A DNA stretch of 64,000 bases from Methylocystis echinoides (GTDB taxonomy: Bacteria > Pseudomonadota > Alphaproteobacteria > Rhizobiales > Beijerinckiaceae), in contig NZ_BSEC01000004.1 in NCBI RefSeq assembly GCF_027923385.1, forward strand, positions 62,001-126,000, given 5' to 3'. The number at the start of each line of letters is the position of its first letter. Within the stretch, counting starts at the first letter, position 1. The notes beneath the pieces were generated by a model. It was not told where the DNA came from, did not search any database, and saw only the letters and a list, made by a program, of their open reading frames with translations. Made by a program: the position numbers and the translations under genes. This document shows, in pieces, positions 1 to 9,831 of this stretch.

Positions 1-2
1 CC

Positions 3-260
3 GCCGGGAAGGGAGAACTCCAAGGCTTTCTCAAGAGCAAGCAGCTCCCCGACCCAGTGAGCCCCGCTTTTGTGAAGGCGTTGCAGGAAGTGCTGAGCGG
101 TTTGCAGAAGGTGTCATTCGGCAACGCCGCGCTTCAGGCCGCCCTCTCCGAGGGAGGGCTCCCATGCACGGTCGGTGATCTTCGCGAGCGGTTTGACCGC
201 TATGTCGCCATTCTCACCAAGGGCAAGGACCTGTCGAAGGTTCGTGTGGTGATTGAATGA
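3..260 (+). CDS. brxC: BrxC (PglY-like) BREX ATPase, C-terminal end only
   Basis: The frame is open from the first bases of the window to the stop at 260, so this is the 3' end of a longer gene that starts outside. About 85 residues are visible. They are helical and resemble the extreme C-terminus of BrxC/PglY, the very large P-loop ATPase found in every BREX type. The Walker motifs would lie upstream and cannot be seen. Its stop overlaps the next start by 4 bp (ATGA), so the two genes are translationally coupled. The call rests mainly on context: the following genes are the methylase, helicase, PglZ and BrxA-like protein of a BREX type 3 order, in which BrxC comes directly upstream. An internal ATG at 57 exists, but a short independent gene is less likely. 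Confidence 0.6.
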   Translation, partial: AGKGELQGFLKSKQLPDPVSPAFVKALQEVLSGLQKVSFGNAALQAALSEGGLPCTVGDLRERFDRYVAILTKGKDLSKVRVVIE

Positions 261-2134
261 AACTATCCCGATCCGAGTTGCTGGCCCGCATCAAAACCTA
301 TGAGTGGTCGGACTTCGAAGTGAAGGCCGCCCAGAACGAAGTGCCGCGCGATGCATTCGAGACAATTTCCGCGTTCGCGAACACGGCTGGCGGGCACTTG
401 GTTTTTGGTGTTCAGCAGCAGCGGGACGAGTTTGAGGTCGTTGGTGTTCTTGCTCTCGACAAGGTTCAGAATGACTTGCTTAGCGCGCTGCGCTCGCGTG
501 AGAAAATCAGCTATCAGATGGTGACCAGCGACGACGTCATCGAGACGGAGACTGGCAAGCTGCTCGTTTTCTATATCCCGGAAGCGCCGCGCCAACATAA
601 ACCGGTCTACCTGAATGGCGACATTCGCCGAAGCTATATCCGGCGTGGCGCCGGCGACCAGAGATGCAACGAGGACGATATTCGGCGCTTCCTCAGAGCA
701 GCTGGTGGTCCGTCGTATGAGTCCGAGGCTGTCGATCTCGACCTCGAAGCCAGCGTGGACGCTGCGACGCTGGAACGCTATCGGCAGCGTTTCCAGGCCC
801 AGAATCCCAACCATTCGTGCATCCCATATGACAATGCCCACTTCCTGGAGCATTGGGCATTGGCCGTTGCAGGTGAAGGTGGGCTTCGGCCGACACGAGC
901 GGCGATCCTATTGTTTGGCACCGGCGCTGCGTTGCGCACAATGATGCCGCGCCCCTTGGTGGATTGTCGTTGGGCAGACTACCCGTGGGACGCGCCGGCT
1001 CCGGAGCGGCGCTGGCTTGATCGGCTCGTTTGCGAGGAGAACCTCTGGACGTGCTGGGAACAACTGGCCGATCGCTACGTCCAGAACGCCAGCAAGCCAT
1101 TTGCGATCGAACTGCGGACCATGGAACGGCAGGATCGCCCGGAAGACTTCATTTCATTCCGTGAGGCAGCCATCAATCTCCTGATGCACCAGGATTTTGA
1201 AGAGACGACGAGGGCCGCGACGATAGCGTTCCACCCCGACCGCGTGGTTTTCGAAAATCCGGGCTATTCACGCGCACACAAGGCCGATCTGCTTGAGCCA
1301 GGCGCCAAAGACGTACGGAATCCCTTGATCGTTTCCATGTTCCGCCGTGTCGGTTTGAGTGAACAAGCCGGCACGGGCATTGGCGCGATCTTCAGCGATT
1401 GGCGACGACGCGGCAGGGTGCCGCCGGAGATCATAAACGATGTCCCTTCGTACAGCTTCCGACTATCGCTCCTGGCCAAGGAACTGATGTCGGAGAGGCA
1501 GCTTCTATTTCAGGCTTCTCTGGGCGCTAGGCTGTCGGACCCAGAGGCGCACGCCCTGGCCATCCTCTGCGGTCAGTCCCATGTCTCCTTGCCGGAATTC
1601 CGGGCGTCGCTCGGGATGGGGACTGCCGACACCCTGGCCGTCCTCGGACGGCTGGAGACGCAGGTGCTGGCTAGCCGAATCGGGCGGGCGGATGGAGCGT
1701 GCTATGAACTAGCCGCGCATCTCCGTGACCGCTGGCCTTTCCCCGGTTTGGGCAAGGTGACGCCTGGGAGCAGCTTAGTCACTGACCAAGCTGCCAGGAG
1801 GGAAGAGAGCTTAGTCACTGACCAAGCTCCCCCACAGGGCGATGATGGCCGCCGGGCGGCTCGGCCGATCAACAAGCTAACCGTTCAGCAGCGGCAACTC
1901 TTGGCAGCGTGTGACACGCCCCGTCGCCAAACGGAGCTGATGGCGCTTTTGGGGGTGACCCATCGGACCCAGTTCCGAACCTTCCATCTCCAGCCCCTAA
2001 TCGACGGCGGATTGCTGCAACCGCAGTTTCCAGACAATCCCCGTCACCCAAGGCAACGCTATTCCTTGACTCCTGTCGGCGCCGAAATCGTCGGGCGACA
2101 ACTCAAGGCCGAAGGAGCTTCCAATGAACCGTAG
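257..2134 (+). CDS. ATP-binding AlbA_2/Schlafen-type protein inserted in BREX locus
   Basis: A 625-residue protein. Residues about 5-130 match the AlbA_2 (Schlafen AlbA) domain of COG2865-type regulators, including the segment around AFANTAGGHLVFGV. Around residues 300-400 there is a GHKL/HATPase_c_4-like ATP-binding region with REAAINLLMHQDF (Glu303) and a glycine-rich GTGIG motif. The C-terminus looks like winged-helix DNA-binding segments. A linker near residues 505-525 carries two copies of SLVTDQA, encoded by a palindromic DNA repeat. The gene overlaps brxC by 4 bp and the methylase by 11 bp, so it is co-translated with the BREX genes. In this family the pairing suggests an ATP-dependent transcriptional regulator or nucleic-acid effector. 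Its role in the defence locus is inferred; it is not one of the six core BREX type 3 genes. Confidence 0.75.
   Translation: MKLSRSELLARIKTYEWSDFEVKAAQNEVPRDAFETISAFANTAGGHLVFGVQQQRDEFEVVGVLALDKVQNDLLSALRSREKISYQMVTSDDVIETETGKLLVFYIPEAPRQHKPVYLNGDIRRSYIRRGAGDQRCNEDDIRRFLRAAGGPSYESEAVDLDLEASVDAATLERYRQRFQAQNPNHSCIPYDNAHFLEHWALAVAGEGGLRPTRAAILLFGTGAALRTMMPRPLVDCRWADYPWDAPAPERRWLDRLVCEENLWTCWEQLADRYVQNASKPFAIELRTMERQDRPEDFISFREAAINLLMHQDFEETTRAATIAFHPDRVVFENPGYSRAHKADLLEPGAKDVRNPLIVSMFRRVGLSEQAGTGIGAIFSDWRRRGRVPPEIINDVPSYSFRLSLLAKELMSERQLLFQASLGARLSDPEAHALAILCGQSHVSLPEFRASLGMGTADTLAVLGRLETQVLASRIGRADGACYELAAHLRDRWPFPGLGKVTPGSSLVTDQAARREESLVTDQAPPQGDDGRRAARPINKLTVQQRQLLAACDTPRRQTELMALLGVTHRTQFRTFHLQPLIDGGLLQPQFPDNPRHPRQRYSLTPVGAEIVGRQLKAEGASNEP
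1772..1828 (+). repeat. Two direct copies of a 21-bp near-palindrome inside a coding linker
   Basis: The same 21-bp unit occurs at 1772-1792 and 1808-1828, a 36-bp period that keeps the reading frame. Each unit begins AGCTTAGTCA, ends TGACCAAGCT and is close to its own reverse complement. It encodes SLVTDQA twice in a linker of the AlbA_2 protein. It could be a slippage duplication, or a protein-binding or RNA-hairpin site hidden in coding sequence. The repeat is directly visible; any function is inference. Confidence 0.85.
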
Positions 2135-4952
2135 GGGCAAATCGGCAGGAGCCGGCGATCTGTTCCTGGAAGGGTCTGGGCAACTCCGTTTGATCGAAAA
2201 GTCGGCAGAGCAGCAGGCGCTAGAGAAGGACAAGGTCGAATGCCTCGGGATGAAGTTCGACAGCGACGACGCACGCCGGGCCTACTTCACCGAGCGCCTT
2301 AGCGAGAAGCTGGCCGATCCTGAGTTCCGGAAAACCCCCGGGTTCCCGAAGGGTACGGATAAGGACATCATCCATATGTCTGATCCGCCTTGGTACACGG
2401 CCTGTCCCAACCCATTCCTCACCGACTTTATCGTCGCGTACGGCAGACCTTACGATCCAAAAGAGCGCTATGAACGCGACCCGTTTGCAGTCGACACAAG
2501 CATCGGGAAGACCGATGCGCTCTACAAGGCGCACGGGTACCACACAAAGGTTCCGCACCTAGCGATCGTTCCCTCTATCCTCCATTACACGGAGCCGGGC
2601 GATGTCGTGCTAGATGGTTTTGCTGGCTCAGGCATGACTGGCGTCGCTGCGCAGTGGTGCGGTTCTGCGCCGGCGGAGTACCGCAAACAGATCGAGGCAG
2701 AGTGGTTGCAACAGGGGCTGCCGAAGCCAAAATGGGGCGCGCGCCGCGCAATTCTAAACGATCTCGGTCCGGCTGCCAGCTTCATCGCTGCGAACTACAC
2801 GTTGCCTTTCGACGTGGCTGCATTTTCCAGAGCCGCGCAACGCGTCCTCACCGAAGTCGAGAAGGAACTCGGCTGGATGTATGAGACACTTCACACCGAC
2901 GGAAAGTCTAAGGGCCGCATTAATTTTACGGTCTGGAGCGAGGTCTTCACCTGTCCGGAATGCGCCGGTGAAGTGAATTTCGTCCAGGAGGCTCTCGATT
3001 CGTCCACCAAGCGCGTCCATGATCGCTTTCCTTGCCCGCATTGCAGTGCAGAGCTGACTAAGAGCCGCCTGGAAAAGCTCTACGAAACGAGGGTCGATCC
3101 GGTAATTGGAAAGACCATCAAGACACCCAAGCGTCGAGCGGCATTGATCAACTACTCAGTCGGTGTGGCCAGGTACGAAAAGGCTCCGACATCCGCTGAC
3201 GCGGCGGTGCTCGATCAGATCGCGGCTATGCCTCTGCCACCAGAGGTGCCAACCCAGGTACTCCCCTATATGCATATGACTCATGAGCGCGCCCGCATGG
3301 ACTCTGCGGGCGTCACTCATGTGCATCATTTCTTCATGCCGCGTGCCGCGCAATCTCTCGCGTCGCTTTGGCGGCACGCGAACGCCGAACACAATCAGCG
3401 GCTTCGATCCATGCTACTCTTTTTTGTTGAACAAGCCATCTGGGGCATGTCGCTACTTGCGCGATATGCACCAACGCATTTCTCACAAGTGAATCAGTAC
3501 TTGAATGGCGTATATTATATCGGTTCACAAATCGTCGATGTTTCCCCTTGGTACATCTTGGATGGAAAGGCGAAGCGGCTCGGAACGACATTTTCCGGAC
3601 TTCGCAACAGGCAATTTTTCGTGGCCACGCAGACCGGAACCTGCGCCGTAATACCAATCCACAACGACTCAATAGATTATATTTTTACGGACCCCCCGTT
3701 TGGTGAGAACATATATTACGCCGATCTAAATTACCTAGTCGAAGCATGGCATCGCGTTCTTACTGAGGCGGAACCTGAAGCCATAGTCGATAAGGCGAAG
3801 AAGAAAGACGTCAACGACTACCAAGCGCTCATGCGCGCTTGCTTCGATGAATATGCCCGAGTTTTGAAGCCCGGGCGCTGGATGACCGTTGTCTTTAGCA
3901 ATTCGGCAAACGCCGTATGGCGGGCGATACAGGAAGCCATGGGAACCGCTGGCTTCGTGGTCGCGGATGTTCGGACGCTCGACAAGCAGCAAGGCTCCTA
4001 TCGGCAAGTTACGAGCACCGCTGTAAAGCAGGACCTCGTCATTTCAGCCTACAAGCCGACCGAGGCCTTGGCTGGGCGGTTTGCACTAGGGGAGGCGTTG
4101 CCAGAAAACGCTTGGGCCTTCGTCACTGAGCATCTTGGACACGTTCCTGTTTTCTCCAGCGTTGCGGGCGTGGCGGATGTGATTGCCGAACGCACTGCGC
4201 AGGTGCTTCACGATCGGATGGTCGCATTTCATGTTCAACGGCAACTGTCTGTGCCGCTTTCGACCGCGGAGTTTCTGGGAGGATTGAACCAGCGCTATCC
4301 CGAGCGTGACGGCATGTACTTCTTGCCGACACAGGTCGCTGAGTATGACCGCAAACGAAATACGGCTGCCGAGCTCCGCCAGCTTAGCCTTTTTGTCATC
4401 GATGAGGCGAGCGCCATCCAGTGGGTGCGCCGCGAGCTTCAGGATAAGCCGCGCAGCTTCCAGGATCTCCAACCTGCGTTCATGCGCGAAATCCAGAACT
4501 GGGCGAAACACGAGGAGACGGTGGAGCTCAAGGAAATCCTTCGTCAGAACTGTATCCATTACGACGGCAGCGGACCGGTCCCGAGTCAGATCCATTCTTA
4601 CCTGTCCACGAACTTCAAAGAGCTCCGCAATCTCGCCAAAGACGATCCCGCACTGACCGCGAAGGCGGCAGATCGCTGGTACGTGCCCGATCCAGGTAAG
4701 CAAGGTGATTTGGAAAAGCTCCGAGAGAAAAACCTTCTGAAAGAGTTCGAGGCGTACAAGCAATCGAAGGAACGTAAACTGAAGATGTTCCGCACCGAAG
4801 CCGTACGCGCTGGATTCAAAGCCGCATATGACGGCCAGGACTATAAGACGATTGTCAGTGTCGCCGCGAAACTCCCCGAAAACGTCCTGCAGGAGGACGA
4901 GAAGCTCCTGATGTACTACGATGTCGCGAGCATGCGCCTCGGCGATGGGTGA
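2124..4952 (+). CDS. pglXI: BREX DNA adenine methylase PglXI (DUF1156, Zn-ribbon)
   Basis: A 942-residue SAM-dependent adenine DNA methylase of the COG1743 type. The SAM-binding motif DGFAGSGMT starts at Asp164. The catalytic motif IV is DPPF at residues 523-526, followed by ENIYYADL. A Zn-ribbon sits between them: CPEC at 277-280 and CPHC at 304-307. A second DPPW near residue 90 is part of the family's N-terminal region. BREX methylases mark host DNA so that phage DNA can be recognised as foreign. The start overlaps the AlbA_2 gene by 11 bp and the helicase follows after 8 bp, so this is one operon. The length and the long Zn-ribbon insertion fit PglXI of type 3 systems better than PglX of type 1. 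Confidence 0.82.
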   Translation: MNRRGKSAGAGDLFLEGSGQLRLIEKSAEQQALEKDKVECLGMKFDSDDARRAYFTERLSEKLADPEFRKTPGFPKGTDKDIIHMSDPPWYTACPNPFLTDFIVAYGRPYDPKERYERDPFAVDTSIGKTDALYKAHGYHTKVPHLAIVPSILHYTEPGDVVLDGFAGSGMTGVAAQWCGSAPAEYRKQIEAEWLQQGLPKPKWGARRAILNDLGPAASFIAANYTLPFDVAAFSRAAQRVLTEVEKELGWMYETLHTDGKSKGRINFTVWSEVFTCPECAGEVNFVQEALDSSTKRVHDRFPCPHCSAELTKSRLEKLYETRVDPVIGKTIKTPKRRAALINYSVGVARYEKAPTSADAAVLDQIAAMPLPPEVPTQVLPYMHMTHERARMDSAGVTHVHHFFMPRAAQSLASLWRHANAEHNQRLRSMLLFFVEQAIWGMSLLARYAPTHFSQVNQYLNGVYYIGSQIVDVSPWYILDGKAKRLGTTFSGLRNRQFFVATQTGTCAVIPIHNDSIDYIFTDPPFGENIYYADLNYLVEAWHRVLTEAEPEAIVDKAKKKDVNDYQALMRACFDEYARVLKPGRWMTVVFSNSANAVWRAIQEAMGTAGFVVADVRTLDKQQGSYRQVTSTAVKQDLVISAYKPTEALAGRFALGEALPENAWAFVTEHLGHVPVFSSVAGVADVIAERTAQVLHDRMVAFHVQRQLSVPLSTAEFLGGLNQRYPERDGMYFLPTQVAEYDRKRNTAAELRQLSLFVIDEASAIQWVRRELQDKPRSFQDLQPAFMREIQNWAKHEETVELKEILRQNCIHYDGSGPVPSQIHSYLSTNFKELRNLAKDDPALTAKAADRWYVPDPGKQGDLEKLREKNLLKEFEAYKQSKERKLKMFRTEAVRAGFKAAYDGQDYKTIVSVAAKLPENVLQEDEKLLMYYDVASMRLGDG

Positions 4953-4960
4953 GGTGATGC

Positions 4961-7780
4961 ATGCGAGCTGGCGAATGGTGGCACAGCATTGACCATGACG
5001 AACCCTGCCGCGTTGTCGATACCGAGACGCTGTGGGGTCAGGCGAGCTGTTTGGTCTGGCTACCGCGCCGGGACACAGCGGTAAGGGTCTTACAAAAGCG
5101 CCTCGTTCCGCTGAAGACGGGTGAGCCTCATCTCCTTGACCGCCTCTCCTATGTCAGCGCCGCCGCGCGGATCGCCGACGCGCTGGAGCGTGACGCGCTG
5201 GTCGCGCCGCTGGAAGGCACAGTCATCCCGCTGCCGCATCAGCTCCTGGCTTTGCAGCGGGCGATCTCGGGCGACCGCATCCGTTATCTCCTGGCCGACG
5301 AGGTCGGGCTCGGCAAGACAATCGAAGCGGGCCTCATCCTGCGCGAACTGAAGATCCGCGGTCTTGTGCGCAGGATTCTCGTCGTCGCGCCGGCCGGATT
5401 GGTGCTGCAATGGCAGTCAGAGATGAAGTTGCATTTTGGCGAGGATTTCCGGCTGATTCTCCCGAGCAGCCTGACCGCGCTCCGGCAGGTTGGCGCCATC
5501 GACGAGGCCGAGAACCTCTGGCGTATGCACGACCAGGTCATTTGCCCGCTCGACGCGGTGAAGCCAATGGATTCCCGGCGCGGCTGGAGCCAGGAGCAGC
5601 TCGCCCGATACAATCGCGAGCGGTTTGAGGATCTCGTCTCGGCCGGGTGGGACCTGATCATCGTCGATGAAGCGCACCGCGTCGGCGGTAGCACCGAGCA
5701 GGTTGCGCGGTTCAAACTCGGCGACGCGCTAGCGCAGGCGGCGCCCTACCTGCTTCTGCTTTCGGCGACCCCGCACCAGGGCAAGTCAGACGCGTTCCGC
5801 AGGCTCATCACGTTTCTCGATCCCGAGGCGTTGCCCGGGGACGACACGATTTCACGAGAGGCCGTCGCCCCCTTTGTCATTCGTACCGAGAAGCGCCGCG
5901 CGATCGACGCCGATGGAAATCCATTGTTCAAGCCGCGCTTCACCCAGTTGGTGCCGATTGCGTGGGGGACCGCACACGCGGAGCAGCGGGCTCTCTATGA
6001 GGCCGTTACAGAATACGTTCGCGACCGGTACAACCGGGCGATCAAGGAAAAGCAGACTGCGGTCGGCTTCCTGATGATCCTGATGCAGCGGCTGATCACA
6101 TCGAGCACCGCGGCGATCCGCTCCGCCCTGGAACGAAGGCTCGCCGCGCTCGAGTTGCCCCAAGGCCAGCTTTCACTGTTCCCGGAGGACGTGGCCGATG
6201 ACTGGTCGTCGCTCGACGGCCAACAACAGCTCGACACCATTCTGAAGACGCGCCTGAAAGGTCTGAAAGACGAGCGCAAGGAGGTCGAGCGTTTGCTCTC
6301 GGCGGCGCGGCGGTGCGAAGCCAGCGGACCAGACGCGAAAGCCGAGGCGGCGCTCGAACGTATCCAGCAGCAACAGCGTGAGGAAAACGATCCGACGCTG
6401 AAGATCCTGATTTTCACGGAATTCGTGCCAACCCAGGCGATGCTGGCGGATTTCCTGAGCCGGCGCGGTTTCACCGTCGTCACGCTCAACGGCGGGATGG
6501 ATTTGGAGGAGCGCCGGCAGGCGCAACGCCGGTTTGCAGGCGACGCTCAAATTCTCATCTCCACCGATGCCGGGGGAGAGGGCCTGAACCTCCAGTTCTG
6601 CCACGTGATCGTGAACTACGATCTGCCATGGAACCCCATGAAGATCGAGCAGCGGATCGGCCGCGTCGATCGTATCGGTCAACCGCACATCGTTCGCGCG
6701 CTGAATTTTGCGCTGGCAGACACCGTGGAGCTCCGTGTCCGCGAGGTGCTGGAAGAGAAGCTGCAGCGAATTCTTGACGAGTTCGGCGTCGACAAACTTG
6801 CCGACGTCCTCGATTCCGAGGACGGCGGCGTCCCGTTCGAGGCTCTCTTTGCGCAGGCGATGATCGCACCCGAGGATGCCGAACAGCAAGCCGCTGGGGT
6901 TGCCGAAGAAATCCGGCGGCGCGCCGAGGAAGCGCGCGCAGGTTCCAAGCTGCTCAACGCGACCGAAACATTGGACCCGTCGGCCGCCCAGCATATCGCT
7001 AGCCACCAAATGCCCTATTGGACGGAGAGGTTGACGCTCGGTTTCCTGCGCACCCAAGAGTCGACCGGGGCGTTGGTAAAGCCATCTGGCGTTGGCTTCG
7101 ATTTGCGCTGGCCGAATGGTGATACGACTGCGTCTGCGGTCTTCAACCGTGACGACGTTGATCGCCCTGGAGCCACGCTGATTTCGTTGGAGGATGAGCG
7201 TGTTCGCGGACTGATCAATAGCTTGCCGGTATTTGCGCCGGGCCAACCCATTCCATCGGTTGTGATCCCTGATGTCTCAGACAAGACAGCCGGCGTGTGG
7301 TCTCTATGGCGAATCAGCCTGCACACTGCCGGAGGCCGCGAGCGGCGGTTTCTGGCGTTGTTCGTCAGCGAAGATGGCCGAGTATTTGGCCCCACAGCAC
7401 GCATGATCTGGGATCGCCTGATCGACCTGCCGGTCGATCTCAGCCAAGCGACGGATGACATCTCTGGCGCGCCGGCGCTGCAAGCTTTCGACGCAAGCCG
7501 CAGCGCCGCGGAGTCGCAGGGCGCGGCGGTCTTTGGCGAGCTCTTGGCTGCCCACCAGTCGAGCATCGAGCGCGAGCGAAAAAAGGGAGGACACGCGTAC
7601 TCGTCGCGTCGTCGGGCCATCGAGCGGCTGGGATTGCCTCAGGTCCGGAGTTACCGGCTCGGGATTTTGGCCGACGACGAACAAGCCTGGAACCGCGAAC
7701 TCACAGCCCGCGAAACAGCCTTCCCAGACCTCGCGGCTGTCCTGATGGTTCGTGTGGCCCCGGCGGGTACGAGCGGATGA
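4961..7780 (+). CDS. brxHII: SNF2/SWI2-like superfamily 2 helicase BrxHII
   Basis: A 939-residue SNF2-type helicase. Motif I is DEVGLGKT from Asp113, motif II is DEAH at 236-239, motif III is SAT near residue 265, and motif VI is QRIGRVDRIGQ from residue 564. The spacing and the C-terminal extension fit the DISARM/BREX helicases of the HepA/RapA group, which translocate on double-stranded DNA using ATP. It begins 8 bp after the methylase stop and overlaps pglZ by 4 bp. The ATG at 4961 is taken as the start; the family's N-terminal region begins right there. It probably helps to sense or process unmodified phage DNA. The name BrxHII is chosen from gene order. Confidence 0.82.
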   Translation: MRAGEWWHSIDHDEPCRVVDTETLWGQASCLVWLPRRDTAVRVLQKRLVPLKTGEPHLLDRLSYVSAAARIADALERDALVAPLEGTVIPLPHQLLALQRAISGDRIRYLLADEVGLGKTIEAGLILRELKIRGLVRRILVVAPAGLVLQWQSEMKLHFGEDFRLILPSSLTALRQVGAIDEAENLWRMHDQVICPLDAVKPMDSRRGWSQEQLARYNRERFEDLVSAGWDLIIVDEAHRVGGSTEQVARFKLGDALAQAAPYLLLLSATPHQGKSDAFRRLITFLDPEALPGDDTISREAVAPFVIRTEKRRAIDADGNPLFKPRFTQLVPIAWGTAHAEQRALYEAVTEYVRDRYNRAIKEKQTAVGFLMILMQRLITSSTAAIRSALERRLAALELPQGQLSLFPEDVADDWSSLDGQQQLDTILKTRLKGLKDERKEVERLLSAARRCEASGPDAKAEAALERIQQQQREENDPTLKILIFTEFVPTQAMLADFLSRRGFTVVTLNGGMDLEERRQAQRRFAGDAQILISTDAGGEGLNLQFCHVIVNYDLPWNPMKIEQRIGRVDRIGQPHIVRALNFALADTVELRVREVLEEKLQRILDEFGVDKLADVLDSEDGGVPFEALFAQAMIAPEDAEQQAAGVAEEIRRRAEEARAGSKLLNATETLDPSAAQHIASHQMPYWTERLTLGFLRTQESTGALVKPSGVGFDLRWPNGDTTASAVFNRDDVDRPGATLISLEDERVRGLINSLPVFAPGQPIPSVVIPDVSDKTAGVWSLWRISLHTAGGRERRFLALFVSEDGRVFGPTARMIWDRLIDLPVDLSQATDDISGAPALQAFDASRSAAESQGAAVFGELLAAHQSSIERERKKGGHAYSSRRRAIERLGLPQVRSYRLGILADDEQAWNRELTARETAFPDLAAVLMVRVAPAGTSG

Positions 7781-9831
7781 TTGCCCATTCCCCAAACAGT
7801 ACCTGGCGAGATCCGATCCTCGGCCAGTTCACGCCGGATATCGCCGCGGTCGCTCGTCTCACTGTGGTCGCCGATCCAGATCAGTTGCTGGCCGAGCAGG
7901 GCGTTATCGACGGCATTCGCCAGCGCGGATTCGAAATCGTGCCCTTCGAAGATCACATTGCATTTCGATATGCCTACGAGCGGCGTTTTCGCGAGGTTTG
8001 GGACACTGGAAAGGAAACGAATCTCGTCGTCGTTTTACGGGCAACGCGATCGGACATCAATGGTCTTCCGTTTGACCTCCTGGAACAAGCGAAGCGTGAC
8101 CAGAGGCTGCTTTCGTTCAGCTTGGCGGAGTTGTTTCCGTCTCTAGCGCCGCATGTACTTACTGAGTTGGATCGCCGTGACCTCGATGCAGTCTCGGCAG
8201 CGCAGCAGCTTTTCAAGCCTGAGCCGCTAGGCGAGAACGCCACGCGGGACTTTTTGCTGCGCCACGTATTCGGGCTCGACCCGGCGCAAATGCAAAGTGA
8301 CGCGGAGCTGCTTCGCGCCCTCCTGCGACGGCACTATAGCGGGAAGGTGATTCCCAGGTCTTTGGACGATCGTCTGATCCAACTGTTGAGAGCGGCTGGA
8401 CGATGGCGGGAGTGGCCGCTGGATCAGATTGTTCCGAGCCGATCGAGCTTTCTGGAGTTTTTGCAGGAACGGTGGCCGATCTTTGTGCGTCGGCGTCTGG
8501 CTTCGTCGTCCGGCGGGCTGGGAGAGGAAGCCGAGCCCTACGGTTTGCAGTTTACGGGTCCTGCAGATTTGCCATTCGACCACGACGACATCAGGGTCTA
8601 CATCGACAATCTGTTTACAGATGGATTGCTGGCTCCGATTGGCGGCACCTCCCGTGTTCTCGTCGCGACGTCTTGGATGGCTGTCGGCATCGCTGGGGCC
8701 GATGGCGCAGATCAGGCTTCGTGCTTCAGAAAGCTGCTTCAGCTTCTGCAGATTGATGGCCCATCGTCGGATAGCGATTATCAGGCATGGATACAGGCCG
8801 CAACGCGATGGGCCGAGGTCGTGGCGCTGCGTTGGGCGCTGCCAGAAGAATTGTCGGCTGAAGATAAGGACCGCTTCGATGCCGCACACCTGCTGATCGA
8901 GCAGCGCTTCAGCGAATGGATGGTCGCGCACTACGGCGCTCTGCATAGTCTGTCGTACCTCCCACGGCCGGTCATGCTTCATCAGATCCCCCGGTACATG
9001 GCGCACCGGCTTGCCGCGAAGGGGACAGCTCGGAAACTGGCGGTGGTTGTCGTTGATGGCCTAGCTATGGACCAATGGGCCGTTGTCCACCAAGCACTGC
9101 CTTCGCGAAAATGGATCACCGAGGAGTTCGGTCTATTCGCCTGGGTCCCGACCCTGACATCGGTTTCGCGTCAATCGATCTTCGCTGGCGATCCGCCATT
9201 TTTTTTCAGGCAAAGTCTCAATACCACGCGAAAGGAAGAGCAGCACTGGACGCGCTTTTGGGACGATCGCGGCGTCGGCAAAGGCGAGGCCGCCTATGCC
9301 TGTCAGGGCATGCTTGAAGACGATGACGTTTTCATAAGACGGGTATCCCAAAAGCTCGACCTGCCGCGATGCAGAGTTGCGGGTATCGTGGTTGGGACGA
9401 TTGATCAGATGCTCCACGGTGTAGTCAATGGGACTGATGGGATGCATGCCAGTGTAAGGCATTGGGCAAAGCGTGGGTCCCTATGGCGACTTCTGGATGC
9501 GATGCTCGATCGCGGTTTCGAGGTGATCCTGACGGCCGATCACGGCAACGTCGAGGGTGTGGGATTTGGCAAACCGAACGTCGGCGCGATCGCCGACGAG
9601 CGGGGCGAGCGCGTTCACGTTTTCTCTGACGCTCTGTTGCGATCGAACGTCACCGAGAAATATCCGGGCTCTCTAGAATGGCCGTGTGTCGGATTGCCCG
9701 ACGACTACCTTGCTCTGATCGCCCCACCCCTTCGTGCCTTCATCGGTGAGGGAAAGCGGACCGTGGCGCACGGAGGTCTTTGCATCGAGGAAGTCATCGT
9801 CCCGCTCGTGACGATCGCAAGAGCGGAATGA
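7777..9831 (+). CDS. pglZ: BREX-3 PglZ, alkaline-phosphatase-superfamily protein
   Basis: A 684-residue PglZ-domain protein. The C-terminal half has the alkaline phosphatase-like metal-binding signatures: VVVVDGLAMDQW, with Asp427, and LTADHGN, with Asp588 and His589. A serine/threonine-rich segment (TLTSVSRQS) lies between them where the family's nucleophile is expected. PglZ is the signature protein of all BREX systems. The start codon overlaps the helicase stop (ATGA), and the stop overlaps the next start the same way. No frameshift or missing motif is seen, so it is probably functional. Which substrate PglZ acts on is not settled for the family. Confidence 0.85.
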   Translation: MIAHSPNSTWRDPILGQFTPDIAAVARLTVVADPDQLLAEQGVIDGIRQRGFEIVPFEDHIAFRYAYERRFREVWDTGKETNLVVVLRATRSDINGLPFDLLEQAKRDQRLLSFSLAELFPSLAPHVLTELDRRDLDAVSAAQQLFKPEPLGENATRDFLLRHVFGLDPAQMQSDAELLRALLRRHYSGKVIPRSLDDRLIQLLRAAGRWREWPLDQIVPSRSSFLEFLQERWPIFVRRRLASSSGGLGEEAEPYGLQFTGPADLPFDHDDIRVYIDNLFTDGLLAPIGGTSRVLVATSWMAVGIAGADGADQASCFRKLLQLLQIDGPSSDSDYQAWIQAATRWAEVVALRWALPEELSAEDKDRFDAAHLLIEQRFSEWMVAHYGALHSLSYLPRPVMLHQIPRYMAHRLAAKGTARKLAVVVVDGLAMDQWAVVHQALPSRKWITEEFGLFAWVPTLTSVSRQSIFAGDPPFFFRQSLNTTRKEEQHWTRFWDDRGVGKGEAAYACQGMLEDDDVFIRRVSQKLDLPRCRVAGIVVGTIDQMLHGVVNGTDGMHASVRHWAKRGSLWRLLDAMLDRGFEVILTADHGNVEGVGFGKPNVGAIADERGERVHVFSDALLRSNVTEKYPGSLEWPCVGLPDDYLALIAPPLRAFIGEGKRTVAHGGLCIEEVIVPLVTIARAE

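Noticed and set aside
2124..9831. A DISARM system (methylase, helicase, DUF1998)
   Set aside because: A PglZ gene is present and no DUF1998 or DrmA-type gene is seen, which points to BREX instead.
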